DNA from: Bacteroides muris (ex Afrizal et al. 2022)
GTDB taxonomy: Bacteria > Bacteroidota > Bacteroidia > Bacteroidales > Bacteroidaceae
Assembly (NCBI RefSeq): GCF_004793475.1
Contig: NZ_SRYZ01000005.1
Coordinates: 62,001-126,000, forward strand
DNA length: 64,000 nt
Reading direction: 5' to 3'
A program made the position numbers and the translations under genes. The notes below the pieces were generated by a model. It worked only from the letters and a program-made list of their open reading frames with translations, had not been told where the DNA came from and did no database searches. Shown here piece after piece: positions 9,503 to 18,077 of the stretch; the first letter of the stretch is position 1, and every line of letters begins with the position of its first letter.

Positions 9503-11203
9503 CTATTTCGAACCCACCAGCTTTCGATATTCACCAGGAGTAATGTCATAATAATTACGATAATATTTCGTGAAAGTACTTTGCGACTGAAACCCACATG
9601 CCATCCCTATTTCTTCCAAAGACATTTCGGTATGTTGATCCAACAAACGACGCGCACGCTTCACACGCATTTCTGCTACAAACAATGACACACTTTTTCC
9701 TTGCGTACAGGTAGAAATGGCTTCTGCCACATACGTACGGTTTGTATTCAGTAACGCAGCCAGCTCATCACGCCCCAACCTAGGACGCGACAGTACTTTT
9801 TCATCAGACAGCAACATTTGTATCTGTCTGAAAAGTTGCTTTTCGCGCGACACCTCCCCGCCCTTAGGCAACACTGTTTCCACAAAAGTACATGCTTCCA
9901 TAGCACGCTCTTCCGCCTCTTCCTGGCTACGTATACGCTCCACCAATTCCCGGTTCTTCCGGCGCAAGCGGTAAAAATGCACCATCAACAAGAGACAAAT
10001 AAGAAATATCATCACACTTACCACAGCTATGCACACAACCAGTACACAAGCTTTCTTATGCTCAGCTTGTACCACTCTTTTCTCCTGCTCCAACTCGTTC
10101 AAACGGAAAAGTTTCGTAATACGCTCAAGCCGCAAATTAGAATTTGTCATTAGTGAACTGTCTGCTGCAAGGGCATATAAATGGAAATACTCGGCAGCCT
10201 CCGCAGACAAGTTTTCCAAGCGCTTCACTTCGGCCAATGTACGGCAATACCGTGCTATCCTAGAGTGGTTATTTTGCTGCAAACTATAATCGACCAGCAT
10301 CTTCAGAATCCTGTCTGCTTCAGAATAGTTACCTACCAACCGTTCATAACGAGCCAATGTATATTGCAGCTCTTCTTGCTGCGAAGCATCCGCATATACC
10401 TTATTATAATAAAGCATACTGTCTCGCTGGACAGCAGCAGCCTTCGCATCCTTCATATTGATGAATATCTTCAGACGATACATAGCCTGCTGCACACGGA
10501 GTACCGGATTGACGGCAATGCCTTTCTTCTGCTCCCACGAACGGATATGACAAGGCAATGAATCGCTCAAGGCCAAAGCACCCGCCCAATCATTACGCAC
10601 CAGCAGAATAGAAATCAAATTAAATCCGCAACGTGCCACCTTGCCCGGTACATCCAAATCAGCAAAACACCCCATGGCACATCGGTAATGGCGTTCTGCC
10701 TCGTCAAGCTGCCCGTTATTCAAATAACACTGCGCAAAATAAAAATGAGAAATAGCCATGCCTATAGGGTGATTGTGCCGCTGAGCATAGGCCGACATTT
10801 CCCGCAACGAAAGAACCGCCTCCACATAATCTCCCCACTTCAACAAACAATCCGGCAACCGTCCCCAAGTCTCGTATAGCAAAGAATCCTCATCCATTTC
10901 CTGATAATAACGCACCAGCCTATCACACGCTTGCCGATACTCCTCCTTCTCTTTCCTCACTTCATAATATGAAAGCAAGGCCACCCTGAAGACGTAATCG
11001 AAATGAGCGTTTCGTATAGCCTCTGCCCGTTGCAACCCACACTGTCTCAACTCCAGAAAAACAGAAGACCTGATGCTGTCATACATCTGCATGGATAAGG
11101 CATAGAGAGTACTGTCGCCAAAATAGCCACCTTGATTGGCAGACAAACGACCGGCCACCAAAGAGACGACAACCATAAAAAAAACAATTTTATACTTACG
11201 CAT
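9503..11203 (-). CDS. Membrane-anchored TPR / AraC-family transcriptional regulator
   Basis: The protein has 566 residues from the ATG at 11203, chosen because MRKYKIVFFMVVVSLVAG then forms a signal sequence and GGAAGG lies upstream; an in-frame ATG at 11230 would add nine residues. The first 370 residues are helical tetratricopeptide-like repeats (for example AQCYLNNGQLDEAERHYRCA). A transmembrane helix follows (VLVVCIAVVSVMIFLICLLL), then a C-terminal AraC-type double helix-turn-helix with MACGFQSQSTFTKYYRNYYD, which is diagnostic. The TPR part should be periplasmic and the DNA-binding part cytoplasmic. It lies 121 bp upstream of the BspA-like gene in the same direction and may control it. 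The ligand is unknown. Confidence 0.82.
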   Translation of the reverse strand: MRKYKIVFFMVVVSLVAGRLSANQGGYFGDSTLYALSMQMYDSIRSSVFLELRQCGLQRAEAIRNAHFDYVFRVALLSYYEVRKEKEEYRQACDRLVRYYQEMDEDSLLYETWGRLPDCLLKWGDYVEAVLSLREMSAYAQRHNHPIGMAISHFYFAQCYLNNGQLDEAERHYRCAMGCFADLDVPGKVARCGFNLISILLVRNDWAGALALSDSLPCHIRSWEQKKGIAVNPVLRVQQAMYRLKIFINMKDAKAAAVQRDSMLYYNKVYADASQQEELQYTLARYERLVGNYSEADRILKMLVDYSLQQNNHSRIARYCRTLAEVKRLENLSAEAAEYFHLYALAADSSLMTNSNLRLERITKLFRLNELEQEKRVVQAEHKKACVLVVCIAVVSVMIFLICLLLMVHFYRLRRKNRELVERIRSQEEAEERAMEACTFVETVLPKGGEVSREKQLFRQIQMLLSDEKVLSRPRLGRDELAALLNTNRTYVAEAISTCTQGKSVSLFVAEMRVKRARRLLDQHTEMSLEEIGMACGFQSQSTFTKYYRNYYDITPGEYRKLVGSK

Positions 11204-11371
11204 TACTTCCGCCTTCCCAAACAGTTTCATTCCACTTCATTGTTTCCAAATGCCGCACATATCGGCTATACACATTGATTATACAGAACAAAAGTAACCA
11301 ATTAGAGATAACTAGCACACTTTTTCCTGCAAAATTCAACCCTAAGATATGCTTTGTCTTCAAATAAAAAC

Positions 11372-11379
11372 TATCTTTG
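11372..11379 (+). promoter_or_regulatory. -7 element of the oxoacid oxidoreductase operon
   Basis: TATCTTTG stands 30 bp before the first ATG of the operon. A TTTG at 11353-11356 is closer than the usual 19 bp, so the -33 box is uncertain. Confidence 0.6.
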
Positions 11380-11408
11380 TGGTTCAGTAACCCGGATATT
11401 GTTTAAAT

Positions 11409-11684
11409 ATGGAACGATTGAATACCATAAAAGAGCTTATTAACCAGGGAAAGGTGGAGCAAGCCATTCAGCAGCTTGACGAAATACTGCAAACAGACTT
11501 TTCCGGCAAAGACGAAGCTTACTACCTGCGGGGAAATGCCTATCGGAAACAAGGCAACTGGCAACAAGCACTGAACAATTATCAGTATGCCATCGACCTG
11601 AACCCCGAAAGCCCGGCAAAACATGCCCATCAAATGGCTATGGACATCCTGAACTTCTATAACAAGGATATGTACAATCAATAA
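11409..11684 (+). CDS. Small tetratricopeptide-repeat protein
   Basis: The 91-residue protein has no signal peptide. Two TPR units are visible: an N-terminal pair of helices (LINQGKVEQAIQQLDEILQ) and the canonical second repeat AYYLRGNAYRKQGNWQQALNNYQYAIDLNPESP. TPRs mediate protein contacts. It is the first gene of the operon and is followed 16 bp later by the ferredoxin subunit, so it may help assemble or hold the oxidoreductase. That role is inferred from position only. Confidence 0.8.
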   Translation: MERLNTIKELINQGKVEQAIQQLDEILQTDFSGKDEAYYLRGNAYRKQGNWQQALNNYQYAIDLNPESPAKHAHQMAMDILNFYNKDMYNQ

Positions 11685-11700
11685 ATAAAGAACGTAAATT

Positions 11701-11928
11701 ATGGCAAAAATCAAAGGAGCAATCGTAGTAGACACCGAACGTTGCAAAGGCTGCAACTTGTGTGTGGTAGCGTGTCCGCTCAACGTAATAGCCCTCACCA
11801 AGGAGGTGAATGTGAAAGGGTATAACTATGCCCAACAGATATTGGAAGATACCTGCAACGGCTGCGCCTCGTGCGCCACAGTATGTCCGGACGGATGTAT
11901 CTCTGTATATAAAACAAAAGTAGAATAA
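11701..11928 (+). CDS. Ferredoxin-like 4Fe-4S subunit of 2-oxoacid oxidoreductase
   Basis: The 75-residue protein carries two complete 4Fe-4S motifs, CKGCNLCVVACP near the N-terminus and CNGCASCATVCP near the C-terminus. This is the delta-type subunit of four-subunit 2-oxoacid:ferredoxin oxidoreductases. It relays electrons from the thiamine-diphosphate site to free ferredoxin. It is followed 19 bp later by the alpha subunit. It has no transmembrane segment and should be cytoplasmic. Confidence 0.92.
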   Translation: MAKIKGAIVVDTERCKGCNLCVVACPLNVIALTKEVNVKGYNYAQQILEDTCNGCASCATVCPDGCISVYKTKVE

Positions 11929-11947
11929 ACCTGTAAATCAGCAGAAT

Positions 11948-13033
11948 ATGGCAGAAGAAGTTGTATTAATGAAAGGAAACGAAGCCATCGCCCACGCAGC
12001 TATCCGTTGCGGTGCAGACGGTTACTTCGGATATCCCATTACTCCGCAATCGGAAGTATTGGAAACTCTTGCCGAACTGAAACCCTGGGAAACGACCGGC
12101 ATGGTGGTTCTTCAGGCAGAAAGTGAAGTGGCAGCTATCAATATGGTGTACGGCGGTGCCGGAAGTGGAAAAATGGTCATGACCTCCTCCTCCAGCCCCG
12201 GTGTCAGCCTGAAGCAGGAAGGCATCTCTTATCTGGCAGGTGCCGAGCTGCCTTGCTTGATTGTAAACGTTATGCGCGGCGGTCCCGGTCTGGGAACTAT
12301 CCAACCGAGCCAGGCCGACTATTTCCAGACAGTAAAAGGAGGCGGTCACGGTGACTATCGTCTGATTGCCCTTGCTCCGGCTTCGGTACAGGAAATGGCA
12401 GATTTTGTAGGACTGGCATTCGAACTTGCCTTCAAATACCGTAACCCTGCAATCATCCTTGCCGACGGTGTCATCGGCCAGATGATGGAAAAAGTAGTGC
12501 TTCCGGCACAAAAGCCACGCCGCACCGATGCGGAAGTCATCGAACAATGCCCATGGGCCACTACCGGCAGAACCAACGGACGCAAGCCCAACATCATCAC
12601 CTCGTTAGAACTGAAACCGGAAGAAATGGAAAAAAACAACATCCGCTTCCAAAACAAATACAAGCAGATTGAAGAGAATGAGGTTCGCTTCGAGGAAATT
12701 CATTGCGATGATGCCGACTACCTGATTGTAGCCTTCGGTTCCATGGCACGCATCGGGCAGAAAGCAATGGAACTGGCACGCGAAGAAGGAATCAAGGTAG
12801 GTATGCTCCGCCCCATCACGTTGTGGCCATTCCCAACCAAAGCCATTGCCGCATATGCCGACAAGGTGAAAGGCATGCTTGTTACAGAATTAAATGCCGG
12901 ACAGATGGTGGAAGATGTCCGCCTGGCCGTGAACGGTAAAGTGAAAGTGGAACATTTCGGACGCCTCGGCGGCATTGTTCCCGATCCGGATGAGATAGTA
13001 GATGCATTGAAAGAAAAACTGATTAAGAAATGA
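11948..13033 (+). CDS. vorB: 2-oxoacid:ferredoxin oxidoreductase alpha subunit (VorB/KorA type)
   Basis: The 361-residue protein has the pyrimidine-binding fold of the alpha subunit: GNEAIAHAAIRCGADGYFGYPITPQSE at its N-terminus, split here by description, then MTSSSSPGVSLKQEGISYLAGAELP and a C-terminal transketolase-like domain with LRPITLWPFP. With CoA it oxidises a 2-oxoacid to acyl-CoA and reduces ferredoxin. Proteins of this length and style are usually named 2-ketoisovalerate (VorB) or 2-oxoglutarate (KorA) oxidoreductase, and sequence alone does not settle the substrate. The stop overlaps the start of a 57-residue membrane protein. Confidence 0.85.
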   Translation: MAEEVVLMKGNEAIAHAAIRCGADGYFGYPITPQSEVLETLAELKPWETTGMVVLQAESEVAAINMVYGGAGSGKMVMTSSSSPGVSLKQEGISYLAGAELPCLIVNVMRGGPGLGTIQPSQADYFQTVKGGGHGDYRLIALAPASVQEMADFVGLAFELAFKYRNPAIILADGVIGQMMEKVVLPAQKPRRTDAEVIEQCPWATTGRTNGRKPNIITSLELKPEEMEKNNIRFQNKYKQIEENEVRFEEIHCDDADYLIVAFGSMARIGQKAMELAREEGIKVGMLRPITLWPFPTKAIAAYADKVKGMLVTELNAGQMVEDVRLAVNGKVKVEHFGRLGGIVPDPDEIVDALKEKLIKK

Positions 13034-13203
13034 ATCCTGATAAAATAAGAAACGTACTGAACATTCTCTTCATGATACTTGCCCTAGCAGCTATCATTAT
13101 ATATTTTGCAGCAAAAGATGACTTCAAACTGTTCATCTACGTCTGCGGTGCAGCAATATTCGTCAAGCTGATGGAGTTTTTCATACGGTTCACCAACAGA
13201 TAA
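13030..13203 (+). CDS. 57-residue membrane protein inside the oxoacid oxidoreductase operon
   Basis: The ATG at 13030 overlaps the TGA of the alpha-subunit gene (ATGA), and the TAA at 13201-13203 is 12 bp before the beta-subunit ATG. The product has two hydrophobic helices, the first with ILFMILALAAIIIYFA and the second with LFIYVCGAAIFVKLMEFF, and a short charged linker. The tight translational coupling argues that it is real. Function is unknown; it could anchor the oxidoreductase to the membrane. It is short enough to be missed by automatic gene finders. Confidence 0.72.
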   Translation: MNPDKIRNVLNILFMILALAAIIIYFAAKDDFKLFIYVCGAAIFVKLMEFFIRFTNR

Positions 13204-13215
13204 GGAGAAGTGATT

Positions 13216-13977
13216 ATGACAAAAGAAGATATTATAAAGCCCGAGAATCTGGTTGCCAAAAAACCGACTCTGATGAACGATAATCCCATGCACTACTGCC
13301 CGGGATGCAGCCACGGCGTAGTTCATAAACTCGTAGCCGAGGTTATCGAAGAAATGGGACTGGAAGACAAAGCAATAGGCATCTCCCCCGTAGGATGTGC
13401 CGTGTTCATCTATAATTATATAGACATCGACTGGCAGGAAGCCGCCCACGGACGTGCACCCGCACTTGCCACTGCCATCAAGCGCCTTTGGCCGGACCGT
13501 CTGGTGTTCACTTACCAAGGAGACGGCGACTTGGCTTGTATCGGTACTGCCGAGACCATCCACGCCTTGAACCGCGGCGAAAACATCACCATCATCTTCA
13601 TCAACAATGCCATCTATGGTATGACCGGGGGACAAATGGCTCCCACTACCCTTGTAGGCATGAAGACGGCGACCAGCCCTTACGGACGCGACGTGCATCT
13701 GCACGGCTATCCGCTGAAGATGGCCGATATTGCCGCACAACTGGAAGGAACCGCTTATGTGACACGCCAAAGCGTACAGTCTGTTCCCGCCATCCGCAAA
13801 GCGAAAAAGGCTATCCGCAAAGCATTCGAGAACTCTATGGCAGGCAAAGGCTCCAACCTTGTGGAAATCGTTTCCACCTGCAACTCCGGCTGGAAGATGT
13901 CTCCTGCGAAATCCAATGAATGGATGGTAGAGAACATGTTCCCCTTCTATCCGCTGGGCGACCTGAAAGATAAATAA
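13216..13977 (+). CDS. 2-oxoacid:ferredoxin oxidoreductase beta subunit (thiamine diphosphate)
   Basis: The protein has 253 residues from the ATG at 13216, preferred over a GTG at 13210 because AAGGAG at 13202-13207 is correctly spaced for the ATG. The conserved cluster-ligand and cofactor regions are present: MHYCPGCSHGVVHKL near the N-terminus and the thiamine-diphosphate motif YQGDGDLACIGTAE followed by IIFINNAIYGMTGGQMAPT. This subunit carries the catalytic cofactor. It is followed 22 bp later by the gamma subunit. Confidence 0.92.
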   Translation: MTKEDIIKPENLVAKKPTLMNDNPMHYCPGCSHGVVHKLVAEVIEEMGLEDKAIGISPVGCAVFIYNYIDIDWQEAAHGRAPALATAIKRLWPDRLVFTYQGDGDLACIGTAETIHALNRGENITIIFINNAIYGMTGGQMAPTTLVGMKTATSPYGRDVHLHGYPLKMADIAAQLEGTAYVTRQSVQSVPAIRKAKKAIRKAFENSMAGKGSNLVEIVSTCNSGWKMSPAKSNEWMVENMFPFYPLGDLKDK

Positions 13978-13999
13978 TCATGCTAAAGACAGAAGAACA

Positions 14000-14545
14000 A
14001 TGAAAGAAGAAATCATTATAGCAGGCTTCGGTGGGCAAGGTGTATTGTCCATGGGAAAGATTCTGGCATATTCCGGACTAATGGAAGGCAAAGAAGTAAC
14101 TTGGATGCCGGCTTACGGACCGGAACAGCGCGGTGGCACAGCAAACGTGACCGTTATTGTAAGTGATGAGAAAATCTCCTCACCCATCCTCAGCAAGTAC
14201 GATGCCGCCATCATCCTGAACCAGCCGTCATTGGAGAAGTTCGAGGGCAAAGTGAAGCCCGGCGGCATACTCATCTACGACGGCTACGGCATCATCCATC
14301 CGCCTACGCGCAAGGACATCCACGTCTATCGCATCGACGCCATGGATGCCGCCAATGAAATGAACAACGCCAAAGCGTTCAACATGATTGTTTTAGGCGG
14401 ATTATTAAAACTAAAACCGATGGTCGCACTGGAAAGCGTGCTCAAGGGACTGAAGAAAACACTTCCCGAACGTCACCACCACTTGATACCGATGAACGAA
14501 GAAGCTATCAAGAAAGGAATGGAACTTATTCAGGAAATGAAATGA
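14000..14545 (+). CDS. 2-oxoacid:ferredoxin oxidoreductase gamma subunit
   Basis: The 181-residue protein has the typical opening of gamma subunits, IIIAGFGGQGVLSMGKILAY, and the loop WMPAYGPEQRGGTANVTVI. It completes the four-part enzyme (ferredoxin, alpha, beta, gamma), which supplies acyl-CoA and reduced ferredoxin in anaerobic metabolism or runs in reverse for biosynthesis. It is the last gene of the operon; a terminator hairpin lies 72 bp after its stop. Confidence 0.92.
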   Translation: MKEEIIIAGFGGQGVLSMGKILAYSGLMEGKEVTWMPAYGPEQRGGTANVTVIVSDEKISSPILSKYDAAIILNQPSLEKFEGKVKPGGILIYDGYGIIHPPTRKDIHVYRIDAMDAANEMNNAKAFNMIVLGGLLKLKPMVALESVLKGLKKTLPERHHHLIPMNEEAIKKGMELIQEMK

Positions 14546-14617
14546 AAAGCTATATAAAGCCACTTCCCATAAGGAGGGACTTCATGCCAGAATAAAGGAC
14601 AAAGGAAAAACGGATAT

Positions 14618-14660
14618 GCCCTTGTGATATTGATTTATTGCAAGGGCTTATTTTATTTCA
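14618..14660 (+). terminator. Terminator after the oxoacid oxidoreductase operon
   Basis: GCCCTTG at 14618-14624 pairs with CAAGGGC at 14641-14647 around a 16-nt loop, followed by a T-rich run. Confidence 0.65.
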
Positions 14661-14780
14661 AGCCAGAAAAAGATGGATTCAAGGGCGGAGAACCGGAAGC
14701 AGTATAGGACAAAACAGAAAACAAGACAGTTTAAAAGAAGCAAAAAAGACTGAATTCAGTAAGCAAACAATTTTTTATTG

Positions 14781-14788
14781 TATCTTTG
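14781..14788 (+). promoter_or_regulatory. -7 element of the putative porin gene
   Basis: TATCTTTG lies only 9 bp before the ATG at 14798, so the mRNA leader is very short or absent. It also shows that the in-frame TTG at 14786 cannot be the start. Confidence 0.6.
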
Positions 14789-14797
14789 CGCCTAATT

Positions 14798-17008
14798 ATG
14801 AGACGAATTGTACTGACATATATATTTCTGTCCGTTATAGGGATATGGGGGGCTATGGCTCAAAACACCTTAAACCCGACGAACAGTCGCGACCGGTTCG
14901 GTAACCAAATTGACCCGAACACCCAGCCGGACAATCTGGAAGACAGTACCAATACTGAGATTCAAAGTCTTCCGCCCAAGCTTTACATGTGGAAACTAAG
15001 TGAGACACTGGGTAACCGTACCATCATGCCTGCCGACACGGCCAGCCTCAACTTCCAGAACACCAATCTGGTGGAAGGAATGTTCGGCCACTACAATTAT
15101 TTGGGGAATTTAGGTTCACCACGCCTCTCACGTCTGTTCTTCGAACGGGAAGAAAGCGAGCCGACCATCTTCATGGCTCCCTTCTCCAGTTTTTTCACAC
15201 GTCCCGACCAGGTGCTTTTCACCAACAGCAACGTGCCTTACACCAATCTTACCTACTATAAGGCCGGCAACAAAGTGAACGGTGAAGAACGCTTCAAGTC
15301 CTATTTCTCCGTCAACGTCAACAAGCAGTTGGCATTTGGCTTTAACATCGACTATCTGTACGGGCGCGGTTATTACCAGAACCAGTCCACCTCGCACTTC
15401 AATGCAGGTCTGTTCGGCAGCTATATCGGCGAGAAATACCAGGTACAAGCAGTCTACAACAATTTTTTCCTGAAGATGAACGAGAACGGCGGTATTGCAG
15501 ACGACCAATACATCACCCGTCCCGAAAACATGTCCGGAGGAAAGAAAGAGTACGAATCCACCACTATACCGGTCAAATTGGAACAGACTTCCAACCGCAA
15601 CAAGGATTTTTATATCTATCTGACACAGCGCTATCGTCTAGGTTTTACGCGGAGAGTACGGAGCACACAAAAAGGCAAACCGTCGGTATCTGTACCCAAA
15701 GCTTCATCCTCTCCCTCTTCCGAAACCGAAATATCCGCTTCGAACAATGACATGGCATTGCCAAACGACAGCATAGTATCAACATCGGTCAGCACACTTG
15801 CAGCAGCCAATGACAGCTTGCCGCCTGTTTCTACCGCAGACAACGACTCACTTTTCGAAGAAGAGTTCGTCCCCGTCACCAGCTTTATCCATACCCTGAA
15901 AGTAGAACGGTCGCGACACCAATTCCGTTCGGGAAGCGAGCCCGAAGGATTCTTTCCGGAAGACTACAAGCTTTACAAGAATTACAGTAACGACTCTACC
16001 ACGGCATTCAGTGTAAAGAACGTGTTCGGAATAGCCTTGCTGGAGGGTTTCAACAAATATGCCAAAGCCGGACTTACGGCTTATGTCTCCCACAAGTTCA
16101 GCCGGTACGACCTGATGAACACGGACACGCTTACCGACATGCGCCGCATCCGCTATACCGAGCAGGAAATCTTCCTGGGCGGCGAACTCGCCAAGCGCGA
16201 AGGCAAACTGCTGCACTACAACGTAAACGGCGAAGTGGGGTTGGTAGACAAAGCCATCGGACAGTTCCGCGTCAACGCCAATCTGGACCTGAACTTCCGT
16301 CTATGGAAAGATACGGTGAACTTCTACGCCCGCGGTTATGTGAGTAACACGCTTCCTTCCTTCTATATGCGTCATTATCACTCCAACCACTACAACTGGG
16401 ACAATGACAACATGGACAAGGAATTCCGTACGCGTGTGGAAGGCGAGCTGAACATTTCCCATTGGGGAACCAATCTCCGTGCCGGTGCAGAAAATATCAA
16501 GAACTACACTTACTTCAACCAAAGCGCCCTGCCCGAACAGAACGGAGGCAACATACAAGTGCTGTCTGCCACGCTGAAACAAGACTTCCGCCTTGGTGTC
16601 TTCCATCTGGACAACGAAGTGACCTGGCAGAAGACAAGCAATGAAGCGGTACTTCCATTGCCCAAACTCTCGCTCTACCATAACTTCTACATACTGACCA
16701 AACTCGCCAAGAAGGTGCTGACCGTTCAGCTGGGTGCCGATGTCCGTTACTTCACCAAGTATAACGCACCCGCCTATGCGCCCGGTGTCCAGCAGTTCCA
16801 TCTGCAGCCTACGGACGACTTGGTGGAAATAGGCGGTTACCCCATCGTAAACGTATATGCCAACCTGCACTTGAAACGGACGCGTATCTTTGCCATGATG
16901 TATCACGTCAACGCGGGTATGGGAAGCGCCAATTCCTTCCTGACACCACACTACCCCATCAATCCGCGCTTGTTCAAGATTGGCGTCTCATGGAATTTCT
17001 ATGACTAA
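14798..17008 (+). CDS. Putative outer-membrane porin
   Basis: The protein has 736 residues from the ATG at 14798 and a signal peptide (MRRIVLTYIFLSVIGIWGAMA-Q cleaved before QNTLN). The mature part alternates aromatic and polar residues as in beta-barrels, for example FGFNIDYLYGRGYYQNQ and FRLWKDTVNFYARGYV, and ends with the aromatic GVSWNFYD expected of a BAM substrate. It resembles the Bacteroidetes putative porin family (Porin_10-like). A Ser/Pro-rich loop of about 60 residues near 300-360 interrupts the barrel. The solute-binding gene follows 11 bp later, so the two may form one unit. Cargo is unknown. Confidence 0.72.
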   Translation: MRRIVLTYIFLSVIGIWGAMAQNTLNPTNSRDRFGNQIDPNTQPDNLEDSTNTEIQSLPPKLYMWKLSETLGNRTIMPADTASLNFQNTNLVEGMFGHYNYLGNLGSPRLSRLFFEREESEPTIFMAPFSSFFTRPDQVLFTNSNVPYTNLTYYKAGNKVNGEERFKSYFSVNVNKQLAFGFNIDYLYGRGYYQNQSTSHFNAGLFGSYIGEKYQVQAVYNNFFLKMNENGGIADDQYITRPENMSGGKKEYESTTIPVKLEQTSNRNKDFYIYLTQRYRLGFTRRVRSTQKGKPSVSVPKASSSPSSETEISASNNDMALPNDSIVSTSVSTLAAANDSLPPVSTADNDSLFEEEFVPVTSFIHTLKVERSRHQFRSGSEPEGFFPEDYKLYKNYSNDSTTAFSVKNVFGIALLEGFNKYAKAGLTAYVSHKFSRYDLMNTDTLTDMRRIRYTEQEIFLGGELAKREGKLLHYNVNGEVGLVDKAIGQFRVNANLDLNFRLWKDTVNFYARGYVSNTLPSFYMRHYHSNHYNWDNDNMDKEFRTRVEGELNISHWGTNLRAGAENIKNYTYFNQSALPEQNGGNIQVLSATLKQDFRLGVFHLDNEVTWQKTSNEAVLPLPKLSLYHNFYILTKLAKKVLTVQLGADVRYFTKYNAPAYAPGVQQFHLQPTDDLVEIGGYPIVNVYANLHLKRTRIFAMMYHVNAGMGSANSFLTPHYPINPRLFKIGVSWNFYD

Positions 17009-17019
17009 CAGACAACTGT

Positions 17020-17850
17020 ATGATAAAAAGCAGACTGCTCAAATACGCACTTCTGGGAGTTACGGCAGCTCTCATAGCCCACTATCTCATCAAGAAAGAA
17101 GAGAAACAGAAAGGTCATCCGCGCGACTATGCCGAGATAGCTGCCGAAGGCATCATACATGTTTCGACGGAATACAACTCCATCAGTTTCTATGTGGATG
17201 ATGACACCTTGTCCGGTTTCCACTACGAGCTGATAGAAGCTTTTGCACGCGACCACGGACTGCAGGCTGCCATATCACCGGAAATGAGCTTCAACAAGCG
17301 GCTGGAAGGTCTGGCCGACGGGCAATATGACGTGATTGCCTACGGCATCCTTGCCACCAGCGAGCTGAAAGACTCCTTGCTGCTTACCACCCCCATCGTA
17401 CTGAACAAGCAAGTGCTGGTGCAGCGCAAGCTCGAGAATGTTCCCGACTCATCACTGTTCATCAAAAACCAACTGGACTTGGCGGGCAAGACGCTACACG
17501 TAGTGAAAGGCTCCCCTTCCATACTACGTATCCGCAACCTAGGAAATGAGATAGGCGACACCATCTACGTTAAGGAGATAGAGAAGTACGGTTCCGAACA
17601 ACTGATTGCATTGGTAGCCCACGGAGACATTGACTATGCCGTATGCGACGAAAGCATTGCCCGTACCGCAGCCGACAGTATTCCTCAAATAGACATCAAT
17701 ACCGCCGTCAGCTTCACGCAATTCTATTCCTGGGGAGTGAGCAAACAGTCACCTATCCTGCTGGACAGCCTCAATACATGGCTGGATAGTTTCAAAAAGG
17801 GAAAGGAATACAAGAAAATCTACAAACGATACTACGGGAAACGAAACTAA
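17020..17850 (+). CDS. Membrane-anchored solute-binding domain protein (MltF/SBP_bac_3-like)
   Basis: The 276-residue protein has an N-terminal hydrophobic anchor (LLKYALLGVTAALIAHYLI). The rest resembles family 3 extracellular solute-binding proteins: GFHYELIEAFARDHGLQ, DVIAYGILATSELKDSLLLTTP and a hinge with VVKGSPSILRIRNLG. The binding fold should face the periplasm. No lytic transglycosylase domain follows, unlike MltF, so it may only sense or bind a small molecule. It lies 11 bp after the porin gene with no promoter between. The ligand cannot be predicted. Confidence 0.72.
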   Translation: MIKSRLLKYALLGVTAALIAHYLIKKEEKQKGHPRDYAEIAAEGIIHVSTEYNSISFYVDDDTLSGFHYELIEAFARDHGLQAAISPEMSFNKRLEGLADGQYDVIAYGILATSELKDSLLLTTPIVLNKQVLVQRKLENVPDSSLFIKNQLDLAGKTLHVVKGSPSILRIRNLGNEIGDTIYVKEIEKYGSEQLIALVAHGDIDYAVCDESIARTAADSIPQIDINTAVSFTQFYSWGVSKQSPILLDSLNTWLDSFKKGKEYKKIYKRYYGKRN

Positions 17851-17918
17851 GCTGCACTTTTCCATACACGCAGCATATCCCTACTTTTACAACCAGCTAT
17901 TAATCAATAGATTATTAC

Positions 17919-18032
17919 TGCAAAATCCTGCACATCGATATGCAGTACGACTGCAACAGTTATGCAGTGATACTGCAACACGTTTGCAGTGGCACTGCAA
18001 ACCACATGCAGCAAGAATGCAAACAAGATGCA
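17919..18032. repeat. TGCA array with an 11-bp step between convergent genes
   Basis: TGCA occurs at 17919, 17929, 17941, 17952, 17963, 17974, 17985, 17996, 18007, 18018 and 18029. From 17941 on, the step is exactly 11 bp for nine copies. The units alternate mostly TGCAG and TGCAA, giving a 22-bp superperiod, while the bases between are variable. The array lies in the 227-bp gap between the solute-binding gene and nadE. It contains no U-run and no gene. Confidence 0.9.
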
Positions 18033-18077
18033 GTCATCAAATACCCATAGATATTACGGCACGCCCGAAGTAAAGAA

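Noticed and set aside
14786..14797. TTG at 14786 as the porin start
   Set aside because: This TTG is part of the -7 promoter box TATCTTTG; the ATG at 14798 is followed directly by the signal peptide.
17919..18032. Ordinary intrinsic terminator
   Set aside because: TGCAGT and ACTGCA can pair locally, but there is no dominant stem and no T-run; the strict 11-bp step is the main signal.
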